Positions 43,351-54,874 of a stretch of DNA of 64,000 nt are shown here, in pieces. Numbering within the stretch: position 1 is the stretch's first letter; each line of letters opens with the position of its first letter. The DNA is from Taudactylus pleione (Eukaryota > Chordata > Amphibia > Anura > Myobatrachidae), in assembly GCA_031769625.1 (NCBI GenBank), contig JAUIMM010000534.1, forward strand, positions 10,742,001 to 10,806,000, in the 5' to 3' direction. The notes beneath the pieces are model-generated. The model had not been told where the DNA came from, did not search any database, and saw only the letters and a program-made list of their open reading frames with translations. Position numbers and translations under genes: made by a program.

Positions 43351-43779
43351 ATGGTTTGATAAAACACTGCAACACACAAAGAAAATACATAAAGGCAAGC
43401 ATAACACTGCTTTATTACAAATTAAACATATCAGGCTGCTATAAAGTAGCAAATTATAAAACATATTGCAAAACTTACAATTAATTGCTAACATCTAGAT
43501 ATACACATAGCCACACGGCTCACAGAGAACTGCACTCGGGAGCTGATGATGTTAAACAGCAAGTAGTCCACAATAAATAAATAGAAGTCACAGTACACAC
43601 GATAGAAGAACACAGTGAATTAATCCTGGAGCCTAGAACTTAACATTTTGGCTACGACATCCATAAGTGTAGCAGGGAGAGCAATCACCTTTGAAAAAAA
43701 CAGGTGTGGTCTCGCTGGGAAGGGGCGTGACCACACAATAGTACCCCAAATTCAAATGACAACACACAGCAGTGGCCCT

Positions 43780-44045
43780 TCGTCACATTAGTCCACACCG
43801 TAGTGTCCTTTATTTACATTACATCACACAGTAGTCCATTCACGTTATGCCACACAGTAGTACTCCATTATGCCAGAGTAGTAGTACCCCTTCTAACACA
43901 AGATGCCACACAGTAATGCCCCTAACACACACATTATGCCGCACAGTAATGCCCCTTATAATGCCTTATGCCCCAACACATTATGCCACACAGTAAAGTC
44001 ACATGCACATTTAGCCACACATAGTAATGCCTCTTATAACATTAT
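43780..44045. repeat. VNTR, inverted partner array
   Basis: Imperfect units of CACATTATGCCACACAGTAATGCCCC, the reverse complement in type of the 42960-43350 array. The sequence between (43351-43779) shows no gene. Confidence 0.8.
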
Positions 44046-44476
44046 GCCTCTCCCCCTCCCAGGTGTCCCACCTGCAGCCGCTTACCTCTCTCTTGGTGCG
44101 CCCAGCAATCTCAGTCTGTGCTTCCCCTGTGTGCTAGATCAACAGGTGGCCAAGTGCCTGCCAGCTCCCCATCATGCAGAGACCAGATGCAGCCATGGGA
44201 GACACCGCCGCTGTCATTCAAATCCGGCACCGGTCACGAGCCAATCGGAGCTCACAGACTGGCAGGCACTGTTAATTGGCAGCCGGTGCATGAGCTCTGA
44301 TCGGTCGCCACCGGAGTCAGTTTATAATTAAGGCTGCGCTGTATTTAAAGGACTGTGGCTGCTTGCCCACTATATTCATGCTGATCCAGACCCCCCTCCC
44401 TCAGTGGCATTGGCCGGACCGGCCCATCTGCACTTCTGGCATTTGCCAGAACTGCCAGATGGCCAGTCTGGCCCTG
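44046..44476. mobile_element. hAT-like element right portion (CAGGGCCAGACTGG end)
   Basis: The end reads, inverted, CAGGGCCAGACTGGCCATCT and carries an internal hairpin TTCTGGCATTTGCCAGAA. It stops exactly at TAAGCAGT (44477). The left limit is not seen; it may begin near 42940, so that both VNTR arrays lie inside the element. Confidence 0.6.
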
Positions 44477-44626
44477 TAAGCAGTTCAGCCCACATGGTGG
44501 AAATTCCTAAACAGGGTTTTGTCTTTGTCTTTTATTCGCTGTGTGTCAGTAAAAAAAGTTTCACTAGTGGTCAGGAGCTGTCTACTCCCGTAAATGTACA
44601 GGGATGGAAGATCTACAGTATCTAGA
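44477..44626. repeat. Dispersed repeat, copy B (first part)
   Basis: TAAGCAGTTCAGCCCACATGGTGG and GTGTGTCAGTAAAAAAAGT match 46847-46980 of copy C. The match is interrupted by the fold-back element at 44627 and resumes at about 45040 (CCGTAACAATGCGTACTGAC and GCTGGTATGATGTGTGGTCT). Confidence 0.8.
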
Positions 44627-45012
44627 GTAGACAGTTAATAGGTCGACGGGCAATTTGTAGACAGGGTTAAAAGGTCGACATGGACTAAAGTTGACAGGGT
44701 CAAAAGGTCAACGTAAAAAAGGATCGACACATTGTTTTCCATCATTTTTAGGGTTAAGGGTTAGGCACTTGACGGAGTATCAGGCTGCAGAAGGGGATGG
44801 CTAGGGTTAGGCACTAGGGGGAGGGTTGGCACTAGGAGAGGGTTAGTGAGGATTAGTGGTAAGATAACAAAAAAACATGTCGACCTTTTGACTGTCAACA
44901 TTTGACCCTGTCGCTGTTTGTCCATGTCCTTTTACGGTCAACATTTGACCCTGTCTACCTATTCATTGCCTGGTGACCAATTGGTGTCGACATATTGACA
45001 GCCTATTTAAAT
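44627..45012. mobile_element. Fold-back element with GTCGAC arms and telomere-like core
   Basis: The arms are made of short direct subrepeats (AAAGGTCGACATGGAC, AAAGGTCAACGT on the left; their inverses GTCGACCTTTTGACTGTCAA and CATTTGACCCTGTC on the right). The core 44745-44870 has TTAGGGTTAAGGGTTAGGCA and CTAGGGTTAGGCACTAGGGG. It splits dispersed-repeat copy B. Confidence 0.82.
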
Positions 45013-45560
45013 ACTGTAGACCTTTCATTCCACACCATCCCGTAACAATGCGTACTGACTGCTGGTATGATGTGTGGTCTCTGCTGTTGAGATAGTCTAT
45101 TGTCACTACTTATGATTTAAGAAATGGTCTCTGCTACTGGAGTATTTTCTGAGGTCACTAGTCCTGGTATAAAGCAAGATCACTGCTTCTAGTAGTATAA
45201 TGTATGGGGTCACTGCTGGGCATAGGACTAGGGGTATTATTGGGTGTGTAACTACAACTGCTTGGAATATGCTGTATACCCCGCACACTCTCGGCAGTTA
45301 CTTACTGTTATGTTAGGCACACTGTAGACTGTACCTGTTAGGGTGTCTGGGAAAAGGAAACAAATTCTGCACAAAATAGTGTATTTTACTGAGATTGCAG
45401 TTCTCTTTGTTGAATTACAGAAAAATGAAAGCCATGCATAGGATCACACCAATTTCTTGCATCACTATCGAATTATACACGACATTTATTCATAATTAGT
45501 TTAAGATAAAGGGCTGTCAAAGTTATTATATGGCAGTGCGCTACAGATGTTATGAATACA

Positions 45561-46132
45561 GGGGCTGATTCAGATCCGTTCGCACGCTGCCGTCAGCTGC
45601 CAAAGTATGCAAATCCCGCAATCGCTAGCGAGACATTAGCACGCCCACTATGTCGTGCAATCGCGGTATGTATTCAGACGCCCACCAGCCTGTCACAAGA
45701 TGCCCACTTTCCCTTAGTAACACACATCATCTCCAGGAAGTGTATTGAACAATCGGTAAAATCGGACCCATAAGCAGCACTCATGGCTGACCATACCCTA
45801 CCGAAAGCACTGCGAGTGCTGTGGTGTGTAAATCAGCCATGTGACGTATATGCTGACGATGCATCGTAATTATGCACGCCCTTGAAACGGCGTTCAGACG
45901 CACCTGCGTCCGCACTACCACACCCCCGTTACCATCAACCACCCCGTCACCACCCACAAACGGCACGTCTGGTCGCTCATTCTAGCGGAGCGTCTGTGTA
46001 CAGGGTGCGAGCGCTTCGTGATCACATGGACTGGTTTGCGCACGCGCACTGCGACTTATACACATGCGCAGATTTCATACATAGGCTGGATATGTGCGAA
46101 CGCATTCTAGCGACCGGGTCTCAATCAGGCCC
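45561..46132. mobile_element. Hairpin-chain MITE, copy 4 (TSD ACA)
   Basis: Ends GGGGCTGATTCAGATCCGTT and GGGTCTCAATCAGGCCC, flanked by ACA at 45558-45560 and 46133-46135. The interior belongs to a second subfamily shared with copy 5: CACCAGCCTGTCACAAGATG + CCCACTT, and CCAGGAAGTGTATTGAACAA + TCGG. The sequence at 45255-45557 shows no gene. Confidence 0.9.
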
Positions 46133-46555
46133 ACAGTTCACAGGCAAGAATCACATTAGGAATGATCCTATTAAAATACCTTTTTGAAACAGCCAAAATT
46201 ATACTTCTTTTAGAGATCAGTGAACCGATTCACACATATTCTGAATTATTTTGAATATTCCCAGTTTAAATTAGCCAAATAACACTACATATTAAACTCT
46301 GATTTAGTTTCTGGTCTACAATGTGGACTAGAGTAGCTCTATATGATTAATTGCGTATTAATGGGAAAGCTTCAGGAACAGTCATACATGAAGATATTTG
46401 GTCATTGTTAGGAGTGAATCTTAAATACTCAATTTCTCAAATCATCAGACGGTTATGCAATTGAAATCTTCGTAACATCTCAGTAAGGGCGACTTACTGG
46501 AAAGTCTGAAATGCTGCAGATTGTGATGTAAACAGTAACTGGTTTTTGTCTTATT

Positions 46556-47050
46556 ACATAGTGAGAGTCATTGCAGTTATGTAGAGGTGTTGGATTATTC
46601 TCAGTCTGGGACAAGTGGAACAGGCAGACATTAGATCCATCATTTTCTCACATTAAAACACTTGTGTCGTCATATTAGTAAATGTTGCTATGTAAGTGAT
46701 ACAAGTTCTCATTAATATGAAAATACTGCAGATCAGACTGTGTCTTGTGACCGATGTGACCTGCCCGACCACGTCACTCCTTTACCACTGCCAAAATGGC
46801 ACAGAATTTATGTTTAGATAAAGATGAACATCCTACTTTATTTGTAAGCAGTTCAGACCGCATGGTGATGATTCCTAGGCATAGTGGCTTTATTGTTACA
46901 GAAAGCTGTGCTTTAGGCATTTTTATTATTTGCCTTGTGTCAGTAAAAAACAAAATGCAAGTTCCAATGGTGGTCAGGTGTCTGATCCTGTAACAATGCT
47001 TACTGACTGCTGGTATGTTGTGTGGTCTCTGCTGTTGGTACAAAGTCTGC
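46556..47050. repeat. Dispersed repeat, copy C (uninterrupted)
   Basis: The most complete copy. Its first 300 bp match copy A (20513-20826) and its second half matches copy B (44477-44626 and 45040-45100). It has no insertion at TTTGTAAGCAGTTCAG, where A and B both carry hAT-type ends. It could be the 3' part of an unidentified retroelement. Confidence 0.85.
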
Positions 47051-47086
47051 TTATGGTTTAATGGGGTTCCGGACTATAGACAGACA

Positions 47087-47528
47087 GTAATTAGTTAAGA
47101 CAGTGTCTAGATAGACACCAGATGTTAGACAGTTAATAGTTAGACAAGGATAAAAGATCGACACAGACAAAAGTCAGACACACTAAAGTTAGACATGTAA
47201 AAAGTTCGACAGGTACAAAAGATCGACAGGATCAAAAGTTCGACATGAAAAAGACCGACACAAAAAATGGTCGACACTTTTTTTTTTTGTTTTAGGATTA
47301 GGCACTTACTGGAGGGTTAGGCACCAAGGGGAGGGTTAGGGTGAAGATTAGGGCTAAAAAACAAAAAATTATAATTGTCGACCATTTTCATGTCTTTTGA
47401 CCCTGTCGACCTTTCGTACCTGACGAACTTTTTACATGTCTGACTTTTGTTTGTGTCTAACTTTTGTCCCTGTCTAACTATTGACTGTCTATCTAGACAT
47501 TGTCTAACTAATTACTGTCTATCTCTTA
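47087..47528. mobile_element. Fold-back element with GTCTAAC arms and telomere-like core
   Basis: AGACAGACAGTAATTAGTTA and TAACTAATTACTGTCTATCT pair, as do GTGTCTAGATAGACACCAGA-type and TAGACAGTTAATAGTTAGAC with GTCTAACTATTGACTGTCTA. The core at 47290-47352 has TTAGGATTAGGCACTTACTG, GGTTAGGCACCAAGGGGAGG + GTTAGGG. The same core is joined to different arms at 17107 and 44627. Confidence 0.85.
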
Positions 47529-49057
47529 TACCACACCCGGTTTAATGTAGGTTCATTCTCTCCTGCTGCTATAAAATGTAGTGGCACATGTCATACACAT
47601 GCTGTATCTGAACCTAAAATAAGTGACTACATAATAGTAAAGGCACCTATGTCCCGTTAGGGACAGTTCAACTGTGCAAAAGTTTAGGATATACGTGAAA
47701 CTTGGATTTTTTTTTTTCTGCCCACAGAAAACACTCCCATCACCCGACTGGGATTCACTGCTGGCAGGTTACAAGTCAGCGGACCCAACAGTAGGGGAAT
47801 CAGGGGCTTTGCATGATCCAGGGTGATAGGACCAGGTCTCAGCTTTCGTACATTACCGTAGCTTCGTACCTACTATATTGCTGCACTTCTAAGTAGTACA
47901 TTTAATTGGCGAATTTAGCTGCTGCCAGCACTCCACAGGTAAGTAGTAGTTCATGGTTGAGAGAGCACAGCCTCTGATGCTGAGGATTGTTATAGGGAAT
48001 CTAGTAGCTTTGTTATTGGTGATAGTGATCTGCTACACATCAGTGTACACACGCCACACTTTACCGCTCCTGCAGTAGAAGGTTGTGGTCACTATTCAGT
48101 ACCAAAACCTATCACAGACCTGGTGTAGGCAGACTGAAGGCCACTACTGTAATTCAAATAACTGAACAATTACCTTTTACAAAACCCTTGATTTGGGATA
48201 AATATAGCACTGCAGCAGTTGTATATGATATGGCCTGATAAATCCTTTTGTTATGACAAGGGTGGAAATCTATTAGACAACACCTGCATATAATAGAGCA
48301 TCATACTTTTCTGCTGAGGGTCTATGTGGCCTATTTTAGGCAGTGCCTAAGGCTCAGAATGAAGTGTGTCTGTATTGTGGCATAAGGTGAATGCTAGAGG
48401 ATGCTTGGAAAGTATAATTATCCTTTATTCAGCATACGCTCTGTACAGTCAGTCTCTCTGCTATCCCCTGTGCTGGAACCATCTTTCTGAAGGCATCGTT
48501 GGAAAGAAGGTGCTAGCAACTGTGTGTGTGTGTTGTTTCTTATCAGCCAGTCAATGTTATGTATTTCTCTGCCTGTAGTACAGAGACCTATGAGCTTCTA
48601 TCTTGCAAATACAACTCTCTGTGAACAGACCAACTGTCTGTCTGCAACTTGTCAGGGCCTGCAGCCTCTTTCACCTGCCTCACACCACAGCCACACACTT
48701 ATCTGTTTCCTGAGCTCCTCACTGATCTGGCTTCTTAGAGCTCCTGCCATGCAGGACACACGATAGCCTCAGGTGGTGGTGGTGGGGGGAGGGGGTCACT
48801 GCTCAGCACCTCACTGTGCGTTCTAAGCAGCTGCCGGGCATTGTCATACCCACTATCAATCCTGTTGTTGAGGATTCCAGACTCCAGGTCCTGACCAGGT
48901 GGTAAAATAGCACTACATAGACTGCATCACATTGTGTTCTTTAAGTTAGTCATATTTGCTTGTTTTAAAAGGTTATATGCAGTTACTTTTAAAATCAAAA
49001 AGCAAGATGGACACTTAGGACCTATCCCCTCATGACTCTTCACTCATTAGCCATGTC
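47529..49057. other. Unassigned stretch
   Basis: No gene or element identified with confidence. GGCAGTGCCTAAGGCTCAGA at about 48340 and a GTGTGTGTGTG run at about 48521 were seen. The plus-strand frame at 48524-48766 has no recognisable similarity. It lies 3' of the BCAT gene. Confidence 0.4.
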
Positions 49058-49060
49058 TTA

Positions 49061-49299
49061 TGGTGCGTACACATGGTCAGATGAACGATTTTACCAACGA
49101 TTTGAACGATTGAAGGATTTTAGACAGTATTAAAATGAATGGAATCGTTCACATTGACATCAGATATCGTTATCTGACAAGCGGGAACGCGCATCGTTCA
49201 TCGTTGCAGGCTCACACGTCAGATTTTCTTTTAGATATGAGCGATTTTTAAAATAGTTATCGTTCAGATCTGAGAAAATCTGAAGGTGTGTATGCACCA
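49061..49299. mobile_element. Harbinger-like MITE (TSD TTA), GGTGCGTACACATGGTCAGA ends
   Basis: The ends TGGTGCGTACACATGGTCAG and CTGAAGGTGTGTATGCACCA are flanked by TTA at 49058-49060 and 49300-49302. Internal GAACGATT, ATCGTTC and TCAGATATCGTTATCTGACA palindromes match the element at 41782. Confidence 0.9.
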
Positions 49300-50151
49300 T
49301 TAATCTTCAATCTGACTTTTCACCTAGGCTTGGTCACAGTGGTGTAATTGGGCTTGGTACTTGCAGGACACAGTCAGGGAGAAACACTAAAGCAATAAAA
49401 CGAGAGACCCACATTTTATTCAGTCAGCCCTTATTCTTATGCTCTGCTTATTGCTACCTGCATAGAAGCACTTCTCTTGTTCTGTACATTTGGGATATGT
49501 GACAACAACACTATATTCATAATCCCTGTTTAGACTTCATTATTATACTACCCTCACTTTGCACCTAAACATGACCACCTTTTAACATAGCGAGACCCAT
49601 TGCAATCACCATTTACACTATTTTGTCCCTGCATGCATTGCAGATAACTTTTTATCTTTGATTACACCAATGCTAATTTGCCTTATAAACCTGTTTATTT
49701 CTCTATAAATTTATATTGTGTATATTTGTAATTAATATACTTGCAATATGTACATCACCTAAATATTATACGTATATATTAAGTCACTCAGTCTAAATGT
49801 ATACAAATATAAAATAAAAAAAAAGTTTGGAGCGAAAACAAAGGATTTAAAATACTGAAAGCCCCTATTCCACAACTCAAACCACTGTACATAAGCCTCC
49901 GTTCTTCAGCAGCAGAAACGGTCCTGAAAATGCCCTCAGATTTGGGTAACATGACTATTTGCAAGGTCATAGTCATGAATGGTAGGTGCAAAGCTTTTCC
50001 TGTATCTTTTTTGTGTCGTTTTCAGAACAATTGTAATTGTTTCTGTACTAATGGAAGGTATTAGTGTGCTTCATTCAGGAGTGAGTACTGTGTTACATTC
50101 CGCTTCTTCATATTCTCTGTCCTATAATTAAAATAAAAGCTAACAATCTAA

Positions 50152-50412
50152 GGCTGGGTACACACTACACTATAAATGTGACGATTTGTCGTTTTGAGGC
50201 AAATCGGAACAACAAATCGTGCAGTATGCATGCCAGATTATGCGCTCCCGTGGGTCACATGCGATACCGCGTGATCGGCCATGCTGAGTGATAGTTCCGT
50301 CATTCAGTAAATCTTGTAGTGTGTACTGGCAATCTTGCATGGTCCGGGATAAAAAGGTAAATTGCCCAGACCATCAGCAAGATTGCTGGGTTGTCTAGTG
50401 TGTAGCTAGTCT
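50152..50412. mobile_element. MITE with GCTGGGTACACACTACAC end
   Basis: Left AAGGCTGGGTACACACTACA and right TGTCTAGTGTGTAGCTAGTC are imperfect inverted ends. Internal CGATTTGTCG/CAAATCG and CAAGATTGC/GCAATCTTG pairs. The sequence at 49303-50151 shows no gene. Confidence 0.65.
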
Positions 50413-50840
50413 ATGGGGTCTATCCAAAATATCCGCGACTCGCAAATTGTTGTACGCAACGCTATGGGGCTGCGTACATAAATCCGAAAAGTTTGACATT
50501 ACCGTAAGTGCGGCATACAGCCGGACTGACTCGCAGGTAATTGGATTGACCCCTAAAAGAGCTCTGCTAACCTAAAAATTGTCAGATATAAAAATTAGTT
50601 AATGAAACCATGTCCCCCCTATGGGGTGTAACACCCCAGTCCGGCCTTTGCCGTCCCTTCTCTTTCCCACGGCTGGCGCCTTAGACCAGGTCTTGTATTT
50701 TACTCTGGTCCTTACCCCGCCCCCACCCCCCTCCCATCCTTTTTATTTCCTTTTCAGATAGCTAGTGTTGGATGGAGCATTTATTGTTTCAAATTAGCTC
50801 ATTAAAATTAATAAATAGTCATCATATGATTTTGCCAGAA

Positions 50841-50846
50841 TTTATT
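50841..50846 (-). promoter_or_regulatory. Candidate poly(A) signal for the BCAT gene
   Basis: TTTATT on the plus strand, i.e. AATAAA on the minus strand, about 970 bp past the BCAT stop codon. It was picked as the nearest canonical signal I noticed, so the 3' UTR end is a guess. Confidence 0.3.
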
Positions 50847-51812
50847 GCCAAAAAAGAGAAAGTAGGTTTAACAGAGCCATTCTTCACCCTATTCCTGTCC
50901 CAGTGATTTACAGGTCAGGGTAAGTGGCACTGAATGGGCCAACTATACAAAGACATTCTTATCACATACAGCAAAGGGATCCAAAACTACAGCCTGTGGG
51001 CCAATCATGCCCCACCACCTACTGTAATGCCCCTCCCCCAACCCCCGTTTTAGAAGGGTGCACGTTGTTTGAAACTGCAGAAAGTACCATATGCAGCGTA
51101 TTGACATTATGTTGGAAAATTTTAACAATAATTCTTGATCAGCAGTTTCCTGTCATTTCATTCCTTTTCTCATGTTCAAGGTTCAAAAATCTTGAATTGA
51201 AATCCTTCGCAAACACTGTAGATGAATGTTGTGAGAACTTACATAATAGTATAAATTGCTTCCCAAGTGCCCCCTCTAGTGTTGGCTTTTGATTTTGCAG
51301 TTATACAGTCATAAAGGCAAAAAACAGCCACAGCCCAGGACACAACTGAGCGTGACAATAATGGAGTGTGAAGAGGATTGAGGAAAATCGCAGCTGTCTG
51401 TCATATTGCCGTGAGAGCCTGAAGGAGCCTTGTGCATAGCAGCAGTGAGGAAGACCTGTGCTAGTTTGTATTCCTGTAGCACCATCCATGCATATAAACT
51501 ACAGAATGTACAATACACAATACCAGCACCACAATCACTGTGTTCCCTAATCTACAGTTTCACAGCATTTCTAGTTCATCTAAAACCATAAGCCCGTAGT
51601 TCAACTGAATATATTAACATACAAGAGGCCAGTTGTCTGTCATCTTCGAGTATAAAAAGTAATGGATAGATGAAAAGGCTGCAATGTTGGAGGTAGACGC
51701 TCTTGTTTTCGTTTATCATGACAAGCCCCAAGAAGAATAAAAACGCTTTTAAATAGAATCCATGGATTGCCAATGGGTCGGAATGGAAAGTTATACTGAC
51801 GTCTCATCCATT

Positions 51813-51851
51813 TCACACTAGGTACGCCCAGTCGCTGGGAGTTTGGCCATA
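51813..51851 (-). CDS. bcat1: BCAT last coding exon (C-terminus)
   Basis: Acceptor CTTTCTCACTACAG is followed by codons for YGQTPSDWAYLV and TGA. The YG start continues LTDIQ of the previous exon, exactly as vertebrate branched-chain aminotransferases read LTDIQYG or KEIQYG followed by a short variable tail with a conserved tryptophan. Phase 0 joins phase 0. The exon is tiny (13 codons) and missed by open-frame tracks. The 3' UTR continues to lower coordinates. The tail is not identical to either mammalian paralogue, so the BCAT1 assignment rests mainly on the exon at 61483. Confidence 0.88.
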   Translation of the reverse strand, partial: YGQTPSDWAYLV

Positions 51852-52089
51852 CTGTAGTGAGAAAGACATTTTAGAAATATACGGTTAATACAAAAAGGTA
51901 TGATCAGGTCTATAATGCATTGGTAGCTTAATAACGCACTTGCATACTCATGAAAACATTAGTGTGTATATAAACATACATAACTCAATTTTATATGCTG
52001 TCCATCATAACAATCTTATAGCCAAATAAGTGCCATGAATGTATATATAATAACTTATGTAAGACATACCCTTCTATTTGGTTTACAAT

Positions 52090-52925
52090 GATGGTGTGTG
52101 CTAGGTAACATATTGTATGTGCACTAAGTGGGGCAATAAACGCCAATATATTAGACTGGTCAAAAAAAAACCAAAGGCTAAATATAGAATTAACGGAACT
52201 ATAATGGACACTACTGAGGAGGAATGGGATCTAGGAGTCACTATATCAGGGGACTTAACGGCAGGGAAGCAAAGTAACAAAGCAATGAGAAAGTCCAGTC
52301 AGATGCTTGGCTGCATAGTGAGAGGAATCAGTAGCTGAATGGAAAGATAGAAGTAATAATGCCCCTGTATAGGTCACTGGTATGGCCTCTTCTAGAACAC
52401 TGTGCTCAGTTCTGGAGGCCATATCTCCAGAAAGATATAAATACATTAGAGACTGTACAAAGAAGGGCAACTAAAACGGTTCATGGCCTACATCACAAAA
52501 CTTACCAGGAAAGACTAGAACATCTTTAATATGTATAGTTTGGAGCAGGGAAGGGATAGGGGGGGACATGGTGGAAACTTTCAAACATATCAAGGATTTG
52601 AACAAGGTACAGGAGTGAGACATTCTTCAAAGGAAGAGAAGTATGAGAACACGAGGACATGCACTGAGACTGGAGGGAGGTAGGCTCAGAGGAAATGTGA
52701 GGAAAAATTACTTCCTAGAAAGGATAGTGGACAAGTGGAATAGCCTCCCCTCAGAGGTGGTACAGGCTAACACAGTAGAGCAATGTAAACATGCTTGGGA
52801 TAGGCATAAGGATATCCTTACAAATAACTAAGGGTTTGAGGTTACCATAAGGCTAAAAAAGGGTCAGACTAGATGGGCCATGTGGTTCTTATCTGCCGTC
52901 ATATCCTATGCTTCCATGGTACTTA
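52090..52925 (+). mobile_element. CR1-like LINE 3' fragment
   Basis: The C-terminal end of a CR1-clade ORF2 in several frames: EWDLGVTISGDLTAGKQSNK and MLGCIVRGIS, then a frame with [16 protein letters not shown] and [13 protein letters not shown], then YFLERIVDKWNSLPSEVVQA + NTV. The 3' UTR GACTAGATGGGCCATGTGGT and TCTTATCTGCCGTCAT is typical of amphibian CR1/L2-type elements. At least two frameshifts. It lies in the intron between the last two BCAT exons, antisense to that gene. Confidence 0.88.
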
Positions 52926-54055
52926 ATTTCCCAATTCCTTTGAAGCTGTTCACATCAGCATATGACTCAGCCGCCCATGGGTGGTGAAATTACACATGGA
53001 TCCCATCGCTCAGCATGTCCGCAGCATGACAGCGTCGGCCTGTGTGGCCAATATCACCCCTGTTCCAACAGAACTTTGTATTTTACAACAGAGGATCCAG
53101 AACTCTGCCATTACTGTCCATGTTTTAAGGGTGTCCGTGCTTATGCACAGGTGACTTAATTAGTACCTCAGTCAATTTGGTTTAACCATCTGGACTCAAT
53201 CATGGATATCCTTAAAACCTGGACTGTAATGGTGGAGTTTGGGAACCTCTCCTTTCGAAGTCATCATTTAAAAGGAAGAATGAAAACAGAGATGTAACAT
53301 TTGATTGTCTGAGTGAATTTCTTTACTTTTGGCACAAAATGCCTTCTCTGCAGATTATGGTCTTCCCTTATAAATAATTGAAAAAAAAAAAGCATCATAC
53401 AAAAAAATTCACTACAGTATTAGTAAAATGCCTTCCATACACACTGTATACAGACTGTTCTGTTCATCCATTGAATAAATGCAGAACTGAGTTGTAAAGA
53501 GAAGTGGTTCACAGGTCAATGATAATAAAGTATCAATGCTGTTCCTGGGTTAAATGTCGCCCTCTAGTGCAGAGTGTTGGCATTGATTTTCTGTTCTTTT
53601 GATGTTTCCCCAAGGCGGAAAGTTACTACTTTCTATTTGTTCAGTTACATTATACTGATCATTACGTGTAAAATAAAATACTGAGAAAAATTAGATAACT
53701 TACACAGCAGATTTTTCACCCTAGTACTTAAGAATACCCTTACATGTAAGTATGTTTCATGTACACCTGCTTGTTATCATTCCTTATCACATGTTCATCT
53801 GTGTGTAATAACGTTTGAAGTGGATGAGGAAACAACAACCTATAATGTGGTCATTAGGATGCTGAACTTAGCAGGGGCTGTTTGAGAAGGTGAGTGCACT
53901 GAACTTGTAGGAAACAGTGACCCATCCTTTATCATATAGGTCACATAGCTATATACATATTGGCTGCATGTGACAGAGCAGTGTCATGTCACTGTCTCCT
54001 AACAGTGATGCCCTGTTAAACTATGTGTTGAGTCAAATGTATCTCTATAGAAAAC
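52926..54055. other. Intronic sequence without recognised feature
   Basis: Lies in the last BCAT intron. It has an A-run at 53380-53391 and no exon-like segment that I can support. Confidence 0.5.
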
Positions 54056-54786
54056 TTAGGGGAAAATGTTCTAAGCCTTGGAGAGAGAAAGTACCAACCA
54101 ATCAGCTCCTGTCATTTTACAGACTGAGTTTGAAAAATGTTAGTTAGGAGCCGATTGGTACTTTGGAGCTGATTCAGAGCCGCTCGCTAGATGCGAATGC
54201 TCGCACGATGTGCATGCAAATTGCATAGGCAGTGCTATCACACAACAATGCATTATCACGCCCTGTATTACTTAGAGAGCTATCACATAGTGTATGCAGA
54301 CACCCACCAGCCTGTCTTAAGATGCCCACTTGTGCACGTCATATCCAGGAAGTGTATGCAACCATCGGTACATCGGATGCTATCGCAGCGCTTGAGGTTG
54401 ACCATAGCCTGCCGCAAGCACTGCGAGCACTTCAGTGTAAAAACAAGCCAGGTGACATGTACTATGATGCAGTCTTATAATTATGCACACCTCTAAAACA
54501 CCGTTGATATGCTCAGGCACGCCTGCGTTTCCATCTCCACTCCCCCATTTTTAATGGCCAACCCGTTACCGCCTACAAATGGCTTCCCCTGTCACTCACT
54601 CTGCTGGGCTGTCTATGCGCAGCGAGCGAATGCATTGTGAACTTTCGCTAAGGTATGCGCACGTGTACTGCGATGCATACGCATGCGCACAATGCATACA
54701 ATTGGCAGCAGCGAGTGTATGCATCTTAGTGAGCCCCTTTATCTCCATCCACTATCTCTCTCCAAGGCTTAGTACATCTCTTCCTT
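54056..54786. mobile_element. AGATGTACTAAGC MITE, copy 2, split by hairpin-chain copy 5
   Basis: The left half 54056-54163 and the right half 54740-54786 together match 18764-18926: AAATGTTCTAAGCCTTGGAG at the start, CCAAGGCTTAGTACATCTC at the end, and ACCAATCAGCTCCTGTCA in between. Deleting 54164-54739 restores TGGTACTT joined to TATCTCC, as in the intact copies. Confidence 0.88.
54164..54736. mobile_element. Hairpin-chain MITE, copy 5 (TSD CTT)
   Basis: Starts TGGAGCTGATTCAGAGCCGC and ends in TTAGTGAGCCC (worn right end). It is flanked by CTT at 54161-54163 and 54737-54739. The interior matches copy 4 (CACCCACCAGCCTGTCTTAA, CCAGGAAGTGTATGCAACCA). The host MITE gives the empty site. Confidence 0.87.
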
Positions 54787-54874
54787 TGTTCATACATCAA
54801 CCCTGTTGAAAAGGGTCACTTGTTGTTAGTCTCTGTGAAGTCTGAATAAAGCTGTGGGTATACTGTGCACATAC

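Noticed and set aside
48524..48766. Possible small secreted protein
   Set aside because: Short hydrophobic frame without family match, exon structure or conservation evidence.
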